Shown here one piece after another: positions 1 through 10,772 of a stretch of 64,000 bases of DNA (positions are counted from its first letter, which is position 1; each line of letters opens with the position of its first letter). The translations under genes and the position numbers were made by a program. The notes under the pieces are model-generated. The model searched no databases. It saw nothing but the letters and a program-made list of their open reading frames with translations, and was not told the origin of the DNA. The DNA comes from Papiliotrema nemorosa (Eukaryota; Basidiomycota; Tremellomycetes; Tremellales; Rhynchogastremaceae): assembly GCA_032158125.1 (NCBI GenBank), contig JASKOT010000030.1:1-64000 (forward strand), given 5' to 3'.

Positions 1-25
1 TGGGGCCCGGGCGCGCGCCCGCTGT

Positions 26-57
<32 letters not shown>

Positions 58-503
58 CGGGCGGCCGCGTTCCGAGTCAGCCGAAGGTACCGCGACTAAC
101 GTGCAAAGATAGGGATGCATATGCAGTAAAAAGAGGACACCAAAGAGACGCGCAGCGAGTGACGACCGGGTGGTCATGTATAGCATGAGATGAGATCTTC
201 TTGATTCTGCATCTTTCATTCACCTCTTGTTGCGCTTTGGTCGTCGTTCGTTGGGTTTCCCCTTGGTTGGTTTCAGAGTTGGAAAGGGAGAGCAGGTCTC
301 TTCAATACACCCCCTTTTGTCATTGTTCAACGCTCGAAGCGTTTCATCTGGTAGACTCCTTCGACTCGGGCGACATTGACTGTTGTTCCATTCGACCCTA
401 TCCCTCTTCCTCCTGTGAAAGGTCGGTACGACTAGCTCGACCGCTTCGATCCGTTGCGCACCCCACACTCTTTACCGGACACACTCTTTAAACCCTTTTC
501 AAG
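1..503. other. Contig edge and 5' flank of the LPMO gene
   Basis: Bases 1-70 are GC-only or nearly so and include a run of about 31 G (27-57) followed by a NotI-like GCGGCCGC. The rest (about 70-503) is ordinary sequence with no supported gene; it holds the presumed promoter and leader of the gene starting at 504. The poly-G is more likely a sequencing or assembly artefact than biology. Confidence 0.6.
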
Positions 504-2257
504 ATGTTGCACATCTCTGCTGGACTGGTTCTGGCTTTCGGTCTGGGCGTTGTGCCCGCTATGGCTCATATTGCACTCTGGGACCCTGCCATGTTTGGGT
601 GAGCACCTCCCAACCGATTCTCCTTCCCACTCGACGCTGATGAGCTAGATGGGAGCCGGACAATCTTAATGCTCAGGACCAAGTCACCCCCTTGGCCGAT
701 ATGACATTCGACCAATGGTGGTTCCATGGATATATCAATCAACCCCCAGCTGCTGGCACTTTCATGCATCTCCCATCAGGAGGGACATACAAGGGTCAAT
801 TGGCCTGTAACAAAGCTTTGACATCTTACGGTCCTGTTCCAGCGCAACAGACTGGTATCTATGCTTGCGATACGATCGGACCCATGCACACGACCGACGA
901 GTGGGCGAGTCCTAATCCGACCAATGTCAAGGGAAGCGGGATCAGTATCGCCTACGAGAGCGACGAGAAAAAGGTCCAGCCGGAAGACTTTGCAGTCATC
1001 AGTGTGAATTACAGTTCGCCGTGGTTCAAACACGTCGAATATCAGATCCCGTCTGATCTGCCCGAGTGTCCTGAAGGAGGATGTATCTGTCAATGGTCGT
1101 AGGTAGTCTGTGCGTGTTCCATGCAATGCTGACGGGTACAGATGGATCCACTCGGAACTCTCTGGGTCGGAACAAATGTACTCGGTCATGTATCGATGCA
1201 AGATAGACGGCGCGAGCGGAATGACAGCTGTTCCCAAGGGTATGTCGAGCTTCTTTCATCCTCACGTGTTACTTGGTATCGCTACGCCTCGAAGAATGCC
1301 GCTGATATGCAGCTAACACTGCGAACAAATGTGATTACCCCACAAACGTCTCAAACTGCACGGTCGGAGCAAAACAGCCGCACTATTGGTTTCAAAAAGA
1401 GAGGAACAACAACCCTCAGGGAACATATGATCCACCCTTTTGTGAGTCGCATACGTATCCAATACAGATTTGAGCTAATTTCAGACAACGGCGCATATGG
1501 ATTCATGAACGGCGCTCAAACCGACCTCTTTGCAGCGGTCGGGGGAGCCAATACTGGTAGCCCAGCTGCCTCGTCTTCGGCTGCTCCTTCCGTCGTATCC
1601 TCGCAGACTGTCGCTTCCTCAATGTCGACCGTCGCTCCTTCCGCGTCATCAGCAGCTCCCGCCTCCTCCAACGTCGCCCAATCGATTGCACAGGTCATTG
1701 TGACCAGTCGATGGGTGACAGGTGTACCCACCGGCGCAGTGGCCAATGCGACGCCTTTGCCGTCAAACTCCACCGCCCAAGCTGCTGCATCAATTTCGAA
1801 CGTGTCCCAAGCCCAAGCTGTCGCTGCTTCGTCTTCAGCTCGAGCTGCAGGTGTATCTATATCACCGTCAAACTCACCGGCTCAAGCTGCAGCATCAAGC
1901 TCGACCGTGTCCCAAGCCCAAGCTGGCGTCGCTTCGTCTCCAGCCCAAGCTGCAGGTGTATCGACATCACCGCTTGTCGGCGTTGTCCAAGCGGGCGCCA
2001 CTGCATCGACATCCACCTTGGCTTCCTTGCCTACAAAGGGCGCCACAAGCGCCTCGAGCGGAGGCAAGGTCTGCAAGAGACGAAAGAGATGGCAGAAGCG
2101 ATCGACCACTTTGCCCGTTGGCAATTATGTCGAGAGTCATCATTCGGCCCGATCTGCCAAACGAGCCACTCCACATGTTATAGCGCAACGACGATGGGAG
2201 GCGGATCGAGCGAGACGAGGGCTGGGCAAGGAGAGCCAGGGCAAGGGGGTCTACTAG
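504..2257 (+). CDS. Secreted AA14-type lytic polysaccharide monooxygenase with Ser/Ala-rich tail
   Basis: Exons 504-598, 649-1098, 1142-1239, 1313-1441, 1485-2257 (514 aa). Residues 1-21 form a signal peptide ending PAMA, so the mature protein starts [11 protein letters not shown] with His as residue 1, as expected for the copper histidine brace of LPMOs. The catalytic part (about 22-276) has [14 protein letters not shown] and CPEGGCIC motifs, which I recall from the AA14 family (copper oxidases reported on xylan-coated cellulose); many Cys support a secreted fold. Residues 277-450 are Ser/Ala/Val-rich and contain a tandem repeat. The last 63 residues are strongly basic ([10 protein letters not shown]), which is odd for a secreted enzyme. 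Family call is from motifs; the natural substrate is unknown and could be fungal or plant wall. Confidence 0.85.
1760..1972 (+). repeat. Two tandem 105-bp (35-codon) repeats in the LPMO tail
   Basis: The unit beginning near 1760 ([11 protein letters not shown]...) recurs at 1865 ([11 protein letters not shown]...) with the same period and near-identical order of motifs, including SQAQA and AAGVS. It keeps the reading frame and lengthens the Ser/Ala linker after the LPMO domain. Confidence 0.8.
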
Positions 2258-2598
2258 AATGATCGAATCTCCGATGGGCGATCTGGAACTTCCTCCCGGG
2301 GAGGACGAGATGGAATAGTTTTGTTGTCGTGCGTATGTCACTGGATGTCATGCTACAGTATCAGAACTCAGGACGAGAGGTCCTGACCTCGTTCGATGTC
2401 TTTGGCTCATCCTTTTTGTCACATGAACGTGACGATCAAGAAGACACATGCTATGGTCAGATGGACCTTGCTCACATATCCGCGATGGATGTTTGATGGA
2501 CTCGCAGAGGATGACTGTACCGAGGTGCAAAGTGGAGGTTGAACGCTTCATAAAACTGAATGAACATCTCCTTGTATCCTCCACATACATCGACAATA
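2258..2598. other. Intergenic, nothing recognised
   Basis: 3' flank of the LPMO and promoter of the next + strand gene. Open frames here are short and have no coding character. Confidence 0.5.
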
Positions 2599-3187
2599 AT
2601 GCAGAACACCCGAATCCTTTGGAAAGCGCTTTCAAACGGAGCAGGGCCATCTACCAAATCTGCTCTCGCGGGCTCATCCCTGGGATCCAGGTCTACCTCG
2701 AAATCCGCGAACAAAACTTCTTCCTCGTCACCTATACGCCGAGTGGTCCCTGCTGCATCCTCTACCCAGTCAAACCCCCACACCAACACTTCCACACCCA
2801 AAGTCGCCCCTACCAAACCTGTTGCAACGCCCAAACAATCAGTACGAGAAGAGATCTTAGAAGGGTCCAAGAAAGCAGCACCTATACGGCAGACCAAATC
2901 TTTTCAAGGGGAAAAATCATTCTGGCAATCATACAAGGGTAAGCTTCCCCGAGCCTAGGACGCGAGGTCGTGCTCATGGATAAGATATAGGACCTCTGAA
3001 TCAGGTCTACGTCGGAATCGCATTCATGCTCTTTGGAGGTTTTATATGGTGGACGGACAAGCTCGTACCGGAAGAAGAGGAAAAGTTGGACACTGTCATT
3101 GAACGAAGAAGAGGTGTGAGACCAGCCGAGCAGCGCCCGACATGATGATGTGACACCCTCAACACAGCAGTGAGTGGGTTCATCTAG
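2599..3187 (+). CDS. Small mitochondrial-type single-pass membrane protein
   Basis: Exons 2599-2938, 2991-3113, 3168-3187 (160 aa). The N-terminus (MQNTRILWKALSNGAG) is basic and Ser-rich, like a mitochondrial presequence. After a low-complexity Ser/Thr/Pro/Lys stretch comes FWQSYKGPLNQVYVG, one membrane segment (IAFMLFGGFIWW) and an acidic tail (DKLVPEEEEKL). I do not recognise the family; the shape resembles small accessory subunits or assembly factors of respiratory complexes. The last intron is inferred from a good donor/branch/acceptor set; without it the protein would end at 3144. Confidence 0.65.
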
Positions 3188-3310
3188 TCTAAATCTCAAG
3201 GTTGATGCTGATCCCAGCGTACCTGTCCAGTATTCCGCGTTTCGTCAAGCAGGTTTACCGAATGCATTCCTATAATGACCCACTCCCAAACGCCCTGACT
3301 CGTTTACTCG

Positions 3311-4468
3311 TCATATCCTATTCCCTCCCCATCTTCCTCCTCCTCTCGGAGAAACGTCCAAATCACCGTCTAACCGATAATCAAGCTCACTGGCCTCTTC
3401 CAAGTCCCGGGGGAACCGTTCTGGCGTGTGATAATAACTAGGTAACCAGCCCGACTGCGCTCTTCTCCCCTGTTCCACCATCTCCTGCTGTAATGACCTC
3501 CTCGCATATTCCCGAGGTACCGGTACACGCCTTACACCCATTCCACCCGCAGCTCCCAGCCCAGCGAGACCCGGTCGAGTTCGACCTGACTCGGTGGTAG
3601 TCGCAGATGAGGGTTGTCGATGTTGGTGCTCCTCTCTGGGCGAATTGACCCAATCCCGTATCCTCTCGTTCCGCTCTTCCAAACCTGGTGTGATACTTCC
3701 ATCCCGCTCGACGTCTCCCCGCCTCGGCGATGGATGAGTAGCAGATTGTCTCTGCGCGTGTGAACGACGTCCACTCCGACCAGGTATACCCCGTGGGCTG
3801 TTGGCGACTTGCGCGACGGGGGCAGGGGCAACAGGATAAGCTTGTCTAGCTTCGTCAAATGCAGGTGGATCAGGATTCGGGTCCATATACAGGATATGAT
3901 GTGGTTGAGCCAGACCCAATTTTGCCAAGCCCTCTTCATACGTCACCATCACCATCTCCTCGCTCTGCGGCCGAAGCACAATCGGTGATCTAGTCTCGAC
4001 AACGGGGGAAGGTCGAATAGAGGATTTACTACCGTTGGAGCCGTTCTTGATCCCGCCAAAGAAGCCCTTTTTCAGCTTGGAACGATCAGAATTGGGAGTG
4101 ACAAGAGTGGTGATTCCCGTTGAAGGGGAAGGAGCGATCGGCGGATAGTCTGTCGGAGCGGGGAATCCGAAACCCCACGTTGTGAACGGTCCTCGACGAT
4201 CGCGATCTTCTTGCGTTTGACGTGTCTTGTGGCGCGATGAGGCGGCAGAGGGAAGGTTGACGTGGGAGGGGGATAGATTGTCTTGGGTCGACCGTCTGCT
4301 CCGTATGCGTTTGGTGAGAAAGTGGATGACCACTATAATCACAAGCAGGACAGCAACAGCACCGACGGCAATCGCTGCAATCTCAACTGAGGCGGTCAGC
4401 TTCGTCTACACATACTACAACAGTAGAGATCATTTGGACGTACGAGGCGAGAGATGGTCAAAGAACAT
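3311..4468 (-). CDS. Single-pass membrane protein with long Pro/Arg-rich tail
   Basis: Exons (minus) 4468-4444, 4386-3311 (366 aa). The N-terminus is MFFDHLSPLE followed at once by a long hydrophobic helix (about residues 10-34, AAIAVGAVAVLLVIIVV) and a basic stop-transfer (KRIRSRR), so the tail should face the cytosol. The tail is disordered, rich in Pro, Arg and Ser, with DYPP and PPAF sequences that could bind WW domains, as in fungal Rcr-type adaptors; that parallel is a guess. The start was chosen because the donor GTACGT after it joins in frame to an acceptor preceded by GCTGAC. It converges on the gene ending at 3187. Confidence 0.65.
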
Positions 4469-5026
4469 AGTACGGCCCGCTCATCTAGTCGATGGCACGT
4501 CCTACCACATGTACCCGTATCACCCAAAAGACGTGTTCAAACACAATTAGAAGAGAAGTAAGAGGTTGAAAACATGCTTGAACGGGTCGGCGTGTTCGCA
4601 CCACTGATGATCGACCTCCCTTGAATGGCCAATCATTGATCGACCCCCGTCGATAGCCTGAGACCATTATCGCGACCCCTGCGTGTCAAAGGAGCGTCCA
4701 TTCTGGTCATTGGCGCGGCGCTGTAGGGATAGCATCGCAGACGGCCCGAATGCCGAGGGTGAAACATGACAAAGGAGCTTCATGTTCCCTGTCTTAGCTC
4801 GGGAACTGGTTTTCCGTTCTGTCTCACCTGTCTAACAACATCAATACTCCGCAACAGCCAAAGGCAGGCTTTCTGACATTCATCAGTGATTCGCCCATGA
4901 GATCATCAGAATTCATTCAGGGCATCAGCCATTGAAATTTGACCACGGCGAGGGATCCGCGATATGATACTAGCGATACATCGGGTTGCCCGGATGATAC
5001 TGTACAACAACTATGCTCCATCCAGA
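4469..5026. other. Intergenic, nothing recognised
   Basis: This is 558 bp between two minus-strand genes: the 5' flank of the membrane protein and the 3' flank of ERF2. Only short open frames; no RNA gene or repeat was seen. Confidence 0.5.
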
Positions 5027-7110
5027 TCATGCCGTTTCAGTAGCCCATTTGGGATCAGTCAACGCCGGATTGACCGTGCGGGTGTCTTCGGCATGCCAGC
5101 CCTTTGCGTCGACCCACGAAGGGAATTGAGGCCGGCCAAGTGAAGCTATCAAGATGTTTGAAGCGAGAGAGTCTGCTGCGAAAAGATTATATGGTCGCTT
5201 CGTCGCTCGCCACAAGCTCGTCGAAGCGGATGCGCGGATCTACGTGTCAATCGCGCAAAATGTGTCCAGTCAGAATGTCCTACCTGTTCGACGGTTGTCA
5301 AATTGTACATGAGCAGCTGATCATCAGCTCTGCAATAGGCAGGTTCGATTGTCTAGGACTTGCGCGGAGGTGGTATCCCAAAAGGAATATAACGAAGGGT
5401 AACATGATCACCCCGAGTAGAAAGCTCACTGCGGCGCCGGGACTGTCCTGCAACGCCGATTTGAACGAGATGTTGTCATGATGACATAACAAGGAGAAGT
5501 GCAATGCAGAAAAGACAACAATGTAGATTGCTGAAATTGTCTTCGGGTCAGCCAGTCTTTCCGCTCCGAGTAGTCGAGAGATTTGACTCACACCCGAGAC
5601 CAGTAAAGTCAAGAATGCCAGATAGTTTCGCTTTCCGACGCACGTGTGAAGATATGAGCAATGATGATCTGCCTGCATGAGCATCATCTCAATTAGAAAC
5701 GGAGCGCCAACCTATGCCGTCTACACAGTTTCCGCACTAAGTCGTCAGTATGGCTTCTATCGGTGTCGAAGGATAATTGAACTCACCAATCGACAATGAC
5801 TGCATCTGGGGGGTCTGTAGCTTTTGCAAGTTTCACAATACTTGACAACCACCCTGACTGGTGAGTTTTGGGACATAGAAAGATCATGAAGCTCGACTCA
5901 CTTCCCGTCCTTGACCATCATCTCCCTGTTGTCGGCTTCCCACCAGCTTTCCACCTGGGACATTGGCGGTTCTGGATCGAGGTTTCGGGGGATAATACCT
6001 GGAGTCAGTTTGTGTGCAAATATGCAGCAGGCAACTCTGACCTGGATCCCGCAAGGCAGCTGCGACAAACGAAGAGCAGACCAGGCCAAAGAGATAGCTG
6101 TAGATCAGCCTCTTTCCAGTTGGGAAGTCTGGCGTACACCAAAACAATGACAATCGCTATTCCACCGCCCTTTGCTAAACCATACTCCGTTCCATGTTGG
6201 CAGAGCCAGACCCCTGTAGTTCCCATCCATACCCCTGTGAGAGCCAAAATGGCAGTGATCGTCATCATGATCGACCATGGAGTATCCCCTCCCGTCATCA
6301 CCCTTCCTCCGAGAAACCACGTTGTTTGCTTATTCTCCAGGAATTTATACTTTCGTGTGCGCTTCTGTGTACCAGGGGTAATACCTCCCAGCGTCTTTTC
6401 GCTTTGACGAGAAGTCATCAGATTGTCCGAGCTCAACTCGCGAGGTATACGCGGTGGGGTCGAAATGTCCGTCATGCTCAGGTCGGTCCGGGAAGGTTGC
6501 ATGTATCGCTCATCTTGGCGGTTGGTATCGGCGAGTATTGCGTCGAGGGACATGGGTTCAGGGGAAGACTCGATATCGTTGGACCGCTGAGTGAGTCGAC
6601 TCTGACTTTTATCGGGAGGGACGTCAGAGGGTACATGTGATTGACGATCCTTGTTTAGCTTTTGCTCGAGCCGCAGAGCGGCTGCGGGTTTCTTTGGGGT
6701 GAGAAAGGCTCGAGGGGTTGGCAGGGGTACAGCCATCCTGCTGGGCGAAGTGGGAAGGGTGGATGCGTCGGGTGAGATGGGTGGGGCATCCTGCCTAGAC
6801 AAGGGTCGAAAGGATAAGCGGGAAGTTGAGGGTTGAATAGGTGGAGAGTTGGGTCTGACATTGTACTTGGAATCAGCCACCGCTTCAGATGCTTCTCAAA
6901 ACCACTCACAAACTGCTTTGTACCTTCCAAGCTATCTCTTCTGCCCGAATGTCCAACTCCCACCCCAGATGAGTCTCCCTCGCTCAGACTGACCCGACGG
7001 TGAAGGGTCACACTTGGTCTGCGTTGAGGCAACGTGACGCCCGTGGTAGTCCCCTGCACGACATCCGTGTGGACAGGCCGTAATATGGAGTAATCTTCGG
7101 GAGCTGCCAT
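5027..7110 (-). CDS. ERF2: DHHC palmitoyltransferase, Erf2 type
   Basis: Exons (minus) 7110-6910, 6865-6138, 6097-6042, 5998-5902, 5853-5787, 5736-5712, 5668-5594, 5530-5364, 5316-5284, 5239-5027 (553 aa). Erf2 with its partner Erf4 adds palmitate to Ras-type proteins at the ER or Golgi. Visible features are FLGGRVMTGGD before the first helix, DPGIIPRNL after the second, and the Cys-rich domain CETCKSYRPPRCSHC...CGNCVDGIDHHC, with the catalytic DHHC at about 392-395 followed by VGKRNY. Two more helices and a conserved C-terminus follow. The N-terminal 230 residues are a disordered Ser/Pro extension. The intron 5363-5317 appears to use a GC donor (GCAAGT). It is divergent from the TRAP-alpha gene. 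Confidence 0.93.
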
Positions 7111-7418
7111 GTCGTCAACGAGGTTTTGGCGGTGGTGTCAGTGTCGACATGCAGGTCTGACAAACAAGGTGGGATCTTGCCTGGTTTTGGACGCGCGACC
7201 GGACCACCTCCACATGGGTGTTTCAGGTTCAATTGAGAGTAGGGTGGCAAAGTAGAAGGAGAGGTGCCACACTAGGGATAATCCCGATTTGGCTGGTGTT
7301 CGGCGTTATCTCCCTCACCCGGGGGGTATGCCGTAACCGGTGAGGTGACTGCTCTCCACCTTCCACTCGACACCAGTGTCATTGCACTTCATCACACGAC
7401 TGTAACACATAGCACACC
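7111..7418. promoter_or_regulatory. Shared promoter region, ERF2 / TRAP-alpha
   Basis: 308 bp between two divergent starts. No clear TATA box. It was searched for a signal-peptide exon for the + strand gene and none was found. Confidence 0.4.
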
Positions 7419-8328
7419 ATGGGTCAGTCAAGCATCTCCCTCTCCTGACTCTATGGAGCTAATATTCAGGCATCTTCTCGCACGAGGCATCCGACGATCT
7501 CACCGTCACCGCGACCTTCCCAGAGTCGAATCCTTTTGGGCGTGAGTGGACATGGAACAAGCTCGAATGGTTGGACTGACTTGCTAGTCCTGGTCAACGG
7601 CGAGAAGAACAACCTTCAGATCCATCTCCAGAACCATGGCAGCAAGAACTATACCCTTGTCTCTGCGGCTTCGTCTTTCCACGACACCAACAAGCATTGG
7701 GCATTGGTTCGTCTACCCTTCATCATGCAGAGCATCCGGCTGACCATTCTTACAGGTGAAGAACTCTACTGCCCTCCGTTACAATGTCCCTCTAGTCTCT
7801 GGCGCCAATTTCTCCGCTCCTTACACTGTCCACAGCGAGTTTCGACCTCAAGAACTCGGCTTGACAGTCTGGGTCAACCTCGTCGAGCAAGGCACCACAA
7901 ACACCGTCTCACAAATCACCGCTCTCAACCAAACCGTTTCTGTGGTCGAGCCCCCTTCATCATGGCTTGATCCGTCCCTCCTGTTCTTGTGGCTCATTAT
8001 CGGTTCTGCCCTCGCCGGTGGAGCTTATGCCGTCTATTCTACCTTCTTTGTGGACAAGAGCAAGAAGGGAAAGCGAGGAGTGAAAAAGACCAAGGCGGTG
8101 GTGGTCAATGAAAAGACGGAAAACTACCCCAATGTCAAGCCATACGAGGAGGATTGGATCCCGGCTCAACACTTGAAATCTCGTGCGAGCAAACTGAAGA
8201 AGCGGGATGGGGCTGGAGGTGCCAGCTCGGGTGGAGAAGACTTCACCTCGGGCGGAGAGGCGACCAGCGGGGCAGAGAGCGCGACCGAGAGCAAAGGTGC
8301 CAGGAAGAGAAAGGGAAAGAAGGCGTAA
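7419..8328 (+). CDS. SSR1: Translocon-associated protein alpha (SSR1/Irc22-like)
   Basis: Exons 7419-7422, 7470-7541, 7588-7706, 7756-8328 (255 aa). TRAP-alpha sits beside the Sec61 channel in the ER membrane and aids protein translocation. The sequence has the family order: DLTVTATFPESNPFG, VNGEKN, HSEFRPQELGLTVWVNL, VVEPPSSWLDPSL, then one membrane helix (about 139-163) and a basic cytosolic tail with EEDWIP and KKRD motifs. As modelled, exon 1 is only ATG-G and the protein begins MGIFSHEASDD, with no signal peptide, which the family normally has. Either the true first exon lies elsewhere or the start is wrong; the downstream exons are secure. Confidence 0.85.
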
Positions 8329-9297
8329 ATGTGGGTCAAGGTGTCGTTGTCGAAAAATATCCAAGTGTCATGCAATTTTAATCACACTACAGCGCCAGGC
8401 CCTCGCCTGTCGAGATGGGGTCCGCTCTGCACCTTCACACACATGTGCGACACAGTCGTACTGTAGAGTACAGCAGCACACGGTGACCAGAGTACAATCG
8501 TATACGACCACAAACAGGGAAACTTGATGCAAGGTGGCAGTCGCTTCTGTCTGATCACCCATTCTTCCATGAAAGGTATTCTCCGAGAATGGTTGTTTCC
8601 AAGGTGATCAGCAAGGCACATCAAAAGTGAAGTCATTCCCAAAGCTGAAACTCTCGCCACCGATCCTCGCCTCCTCAATCATGTCATCCTCACTACCTTT
8701 GCGCTCCTATGCTACCCCTTTCGTCATGTCAAATCGCAGTCAATCCCTTCAGAGGGTCTCGAACGGCTCGTCATGCCTTGGAATCATCTCGTCAGCTCCG
8801 AGTCTGCCTTGGCAAGATGGTAGGTACAAGTGGACAACTGCCGCAGCAGGTGGCGGCAATGACGTTATGTCCCAAGATGAAACACCAAGAAAACTCGACC
8901 TAGCCTTGTATGATCGACAGAACCGAACTCAACGTCTCTGCTCCTTTCTTGGGTGTGCATCGCCAAGATACTCGCAGCGTCCAAGGGGATGCTTGTCAGC
9001 AATTGGGATGGCTGGAGCGCAATGTGCCGATCCCCCTGACTTGTGCTCGAGGATATTGACGACGATGATCCACCTCCTCTGCGATGCCATCTTTGTGCTT
9101 GTGGAATATGGCTGACCTTTGACAAAGGGAAGGGAGTGGTCTTCTTGGTATGCGCGTCATACCCCTCTCTACAGGGATGACTTCCTGGCCCCCCTACTCA
9201 CATATATATCCTGCACTCTTCGCTTCCCTCACCATCTGCACGTTCTCTTCAACAAGCTCCTGGCAGCCTCACCTCTACAGAGCGAAGAATTCTCAAG
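8329..9297. other. Long intergenic stretch, no supported gene
   Basis: 969 bp between two + strand genes. Frames at 8627-9115 (+) and 8865-9125 (-) are open but show no family likeness, codon pattern or splice logic. A TATA-like CATATATATC lies at 9201-9210. Confidence 0.5.
9201..9210 (+). promoter_or_regulatory. Probable TATA element of the RTA1-like gene
   Basis: CATATATATC lies 88-97 bp before the ATG at 9298, in a stretch otherwise rich in CTTC/CACC. RTA1-family genes are often inducible (lipid or drug stress), which fits a TATA promoter; this link is inference. Confidence 0.4.
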
Positions 9298-10530
9298 ATG
9301 GCTTACCACAGTATCATCAATCCCACCTCGACAGGTAACAGCAATATCCTGGTAACGCTATACAACTATGTCCCCGCCTTGTCCTTCAACATTATCGCCA
9401 CAGTCCTCTTTGGTCTCTTGTGCCTCTACTTTACATTCAAGACTGTCAGATACACAGACACGAGACTGGTCTATGGCTGGCTCGGGCTTGGCGCTGTAAG
9501 TCAAGACCTTTGTCGCGCGCATTGAGCTGATCTGAAAGTTGCTTGAAACTATTTTGTACATTCTACGAAGTGTCAGCCATCGAAAGCCATTCAACAGTAA
9601 CCTGTACACTGCTCAATATGTCTTGAACATCGTTGTGAGTCTTTCATCATTCTATCGGAAAGGTATACGACCTAGAACAGATCGCTGACTCCTGTCAGGC
9701 ACCCAATGCGTTCATCGCGGCTTTCCAGATTGCTCTCTTCCGTCACCTCAGACAAAGAACAGAGATTGGCCGACCCACCTTTGTCTACACCAAAGGCAAG
9801 ACTCTTGAGACTTGTGAGTCATCTCACCCCATCTCACTGGCCGTGAGGGACGGTCGGGAAGGGCACTGACGAGGCAGTGTTCATGGTCCTGAACGCTCTC
9901 ACGGCCATTTGGCAAATTGTCGGCGCCTCCTTGATCGGAGTCAGTGAACGTCGATTGGCTCAAGGGGTATCTAGCAACTTTTCAACCTACCAAGCCAACC
10001 GAACTCTTCTCTCTGCTCTGGTGTTCCAAGTGAGCTCATATTTACCTCTCAGGACAAATTTAGCTGACACGACTCTAGGTCGCGCACAATCTAGCCTTCC
10101 AAGCTATCGTCACTGTCCTCTTACTCCTCTTCTTCAAACGGACTCACGCTGGAGCAGGAACTACCACAGCCGACGGAACTACCGTGACTCATGGGGTGCA
10201 CACCCCTTCCCCAGTAGCCATGTGGACACGAAAGTTGTTGGCCTTGATCTGGTTCACTACTGGCATGCTGCTCACTCGAACACTCTACCGACTGGGAGAG
10301 ACTGCCCAACGTGAGTTGTGCACGAATGCCCCTTCTCCTCGATGAAAGTGAACTGATGAGAAGGGTTCTATGGTTATGCGTACTCTTCCGAGACGATGTT
10401 TGGAGTCTTCGAATTCGCCATCACTTGGACGGCTGTGGCACTCTGGGCGGCTGCTCCAGTCCATCGATGGATCTGGACCCATGTGGACACTCTCAACCAA
10501 CCTCGAGGCAAACGACTCTCCTCTGTCTGA
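9298..10530 (+). CDS. RTA1-like 7-transmembrane protein
   Basis: Exons 9298-9495, 9539-9634, 9699-9813, 9878-10029, 10079-10310, 10364-10530 (319 aa). RTA1/RSB1 proteins are fungal seven-helix membrane proteins linked to resistance to azoles, 7-aminocholesterol or sphingoid bases. Seven hydrophobic segments are visible, beginning ALSFNIIATVLFGLLCLYF, with the family's APNAFIAA segment in helix 3 and GFYGYAYSSETMFGVFEF before the last helix. It has a short N-terminus (YNYVPAL) and a charged C-terminus. Introns fall between most helices. The exact ligand or substrate cannot be told. Confidence 0.88.
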
Positions 10531-10772
10531 GGAATGGAGCTCAAGGGGCTTCGTTGAGATTCGACCAACTCGCGCAAACAACCGCTGGATCCAAGTAGGC
10601 GCTATTGACGCGACGAAGACCTATAATGAAGCAAAGCAACGAACAAGCGATACACGAGAATGCATGAGAACTGTAATGAATCGAAACGTGATGCAAGATG
10701 ATTCGCATGAATACAGATAGGGTGTGGATGCAGCCATCAAGGGCCTAGAATACAACCGTTCTCTCGCTCGCC

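Noticed and set aside
1..60. Telomere
   Set aside because: A pure G run and GC palindromes do not match TTAGGG-type repeats.
1142..2257. Single long + frame taken as an unspliced 371-aa protein
   Set aside because: Its first part (1142-1484) crosses two introns out of frame; splicing restores the Cys-rich LPMO core.
5335..5360. tRNA B-box-like GGTTCGATT
   Set aside because: Lies inside an ERF2 intron and no A-box or cloverleaf could be built around it.
8627..9115. 162-aa + strand frame between TRAP-alpha and RTA1-like genes
   Set aside because: No conserved motif, no splice continuation, and codon choice unlike its neighbours.
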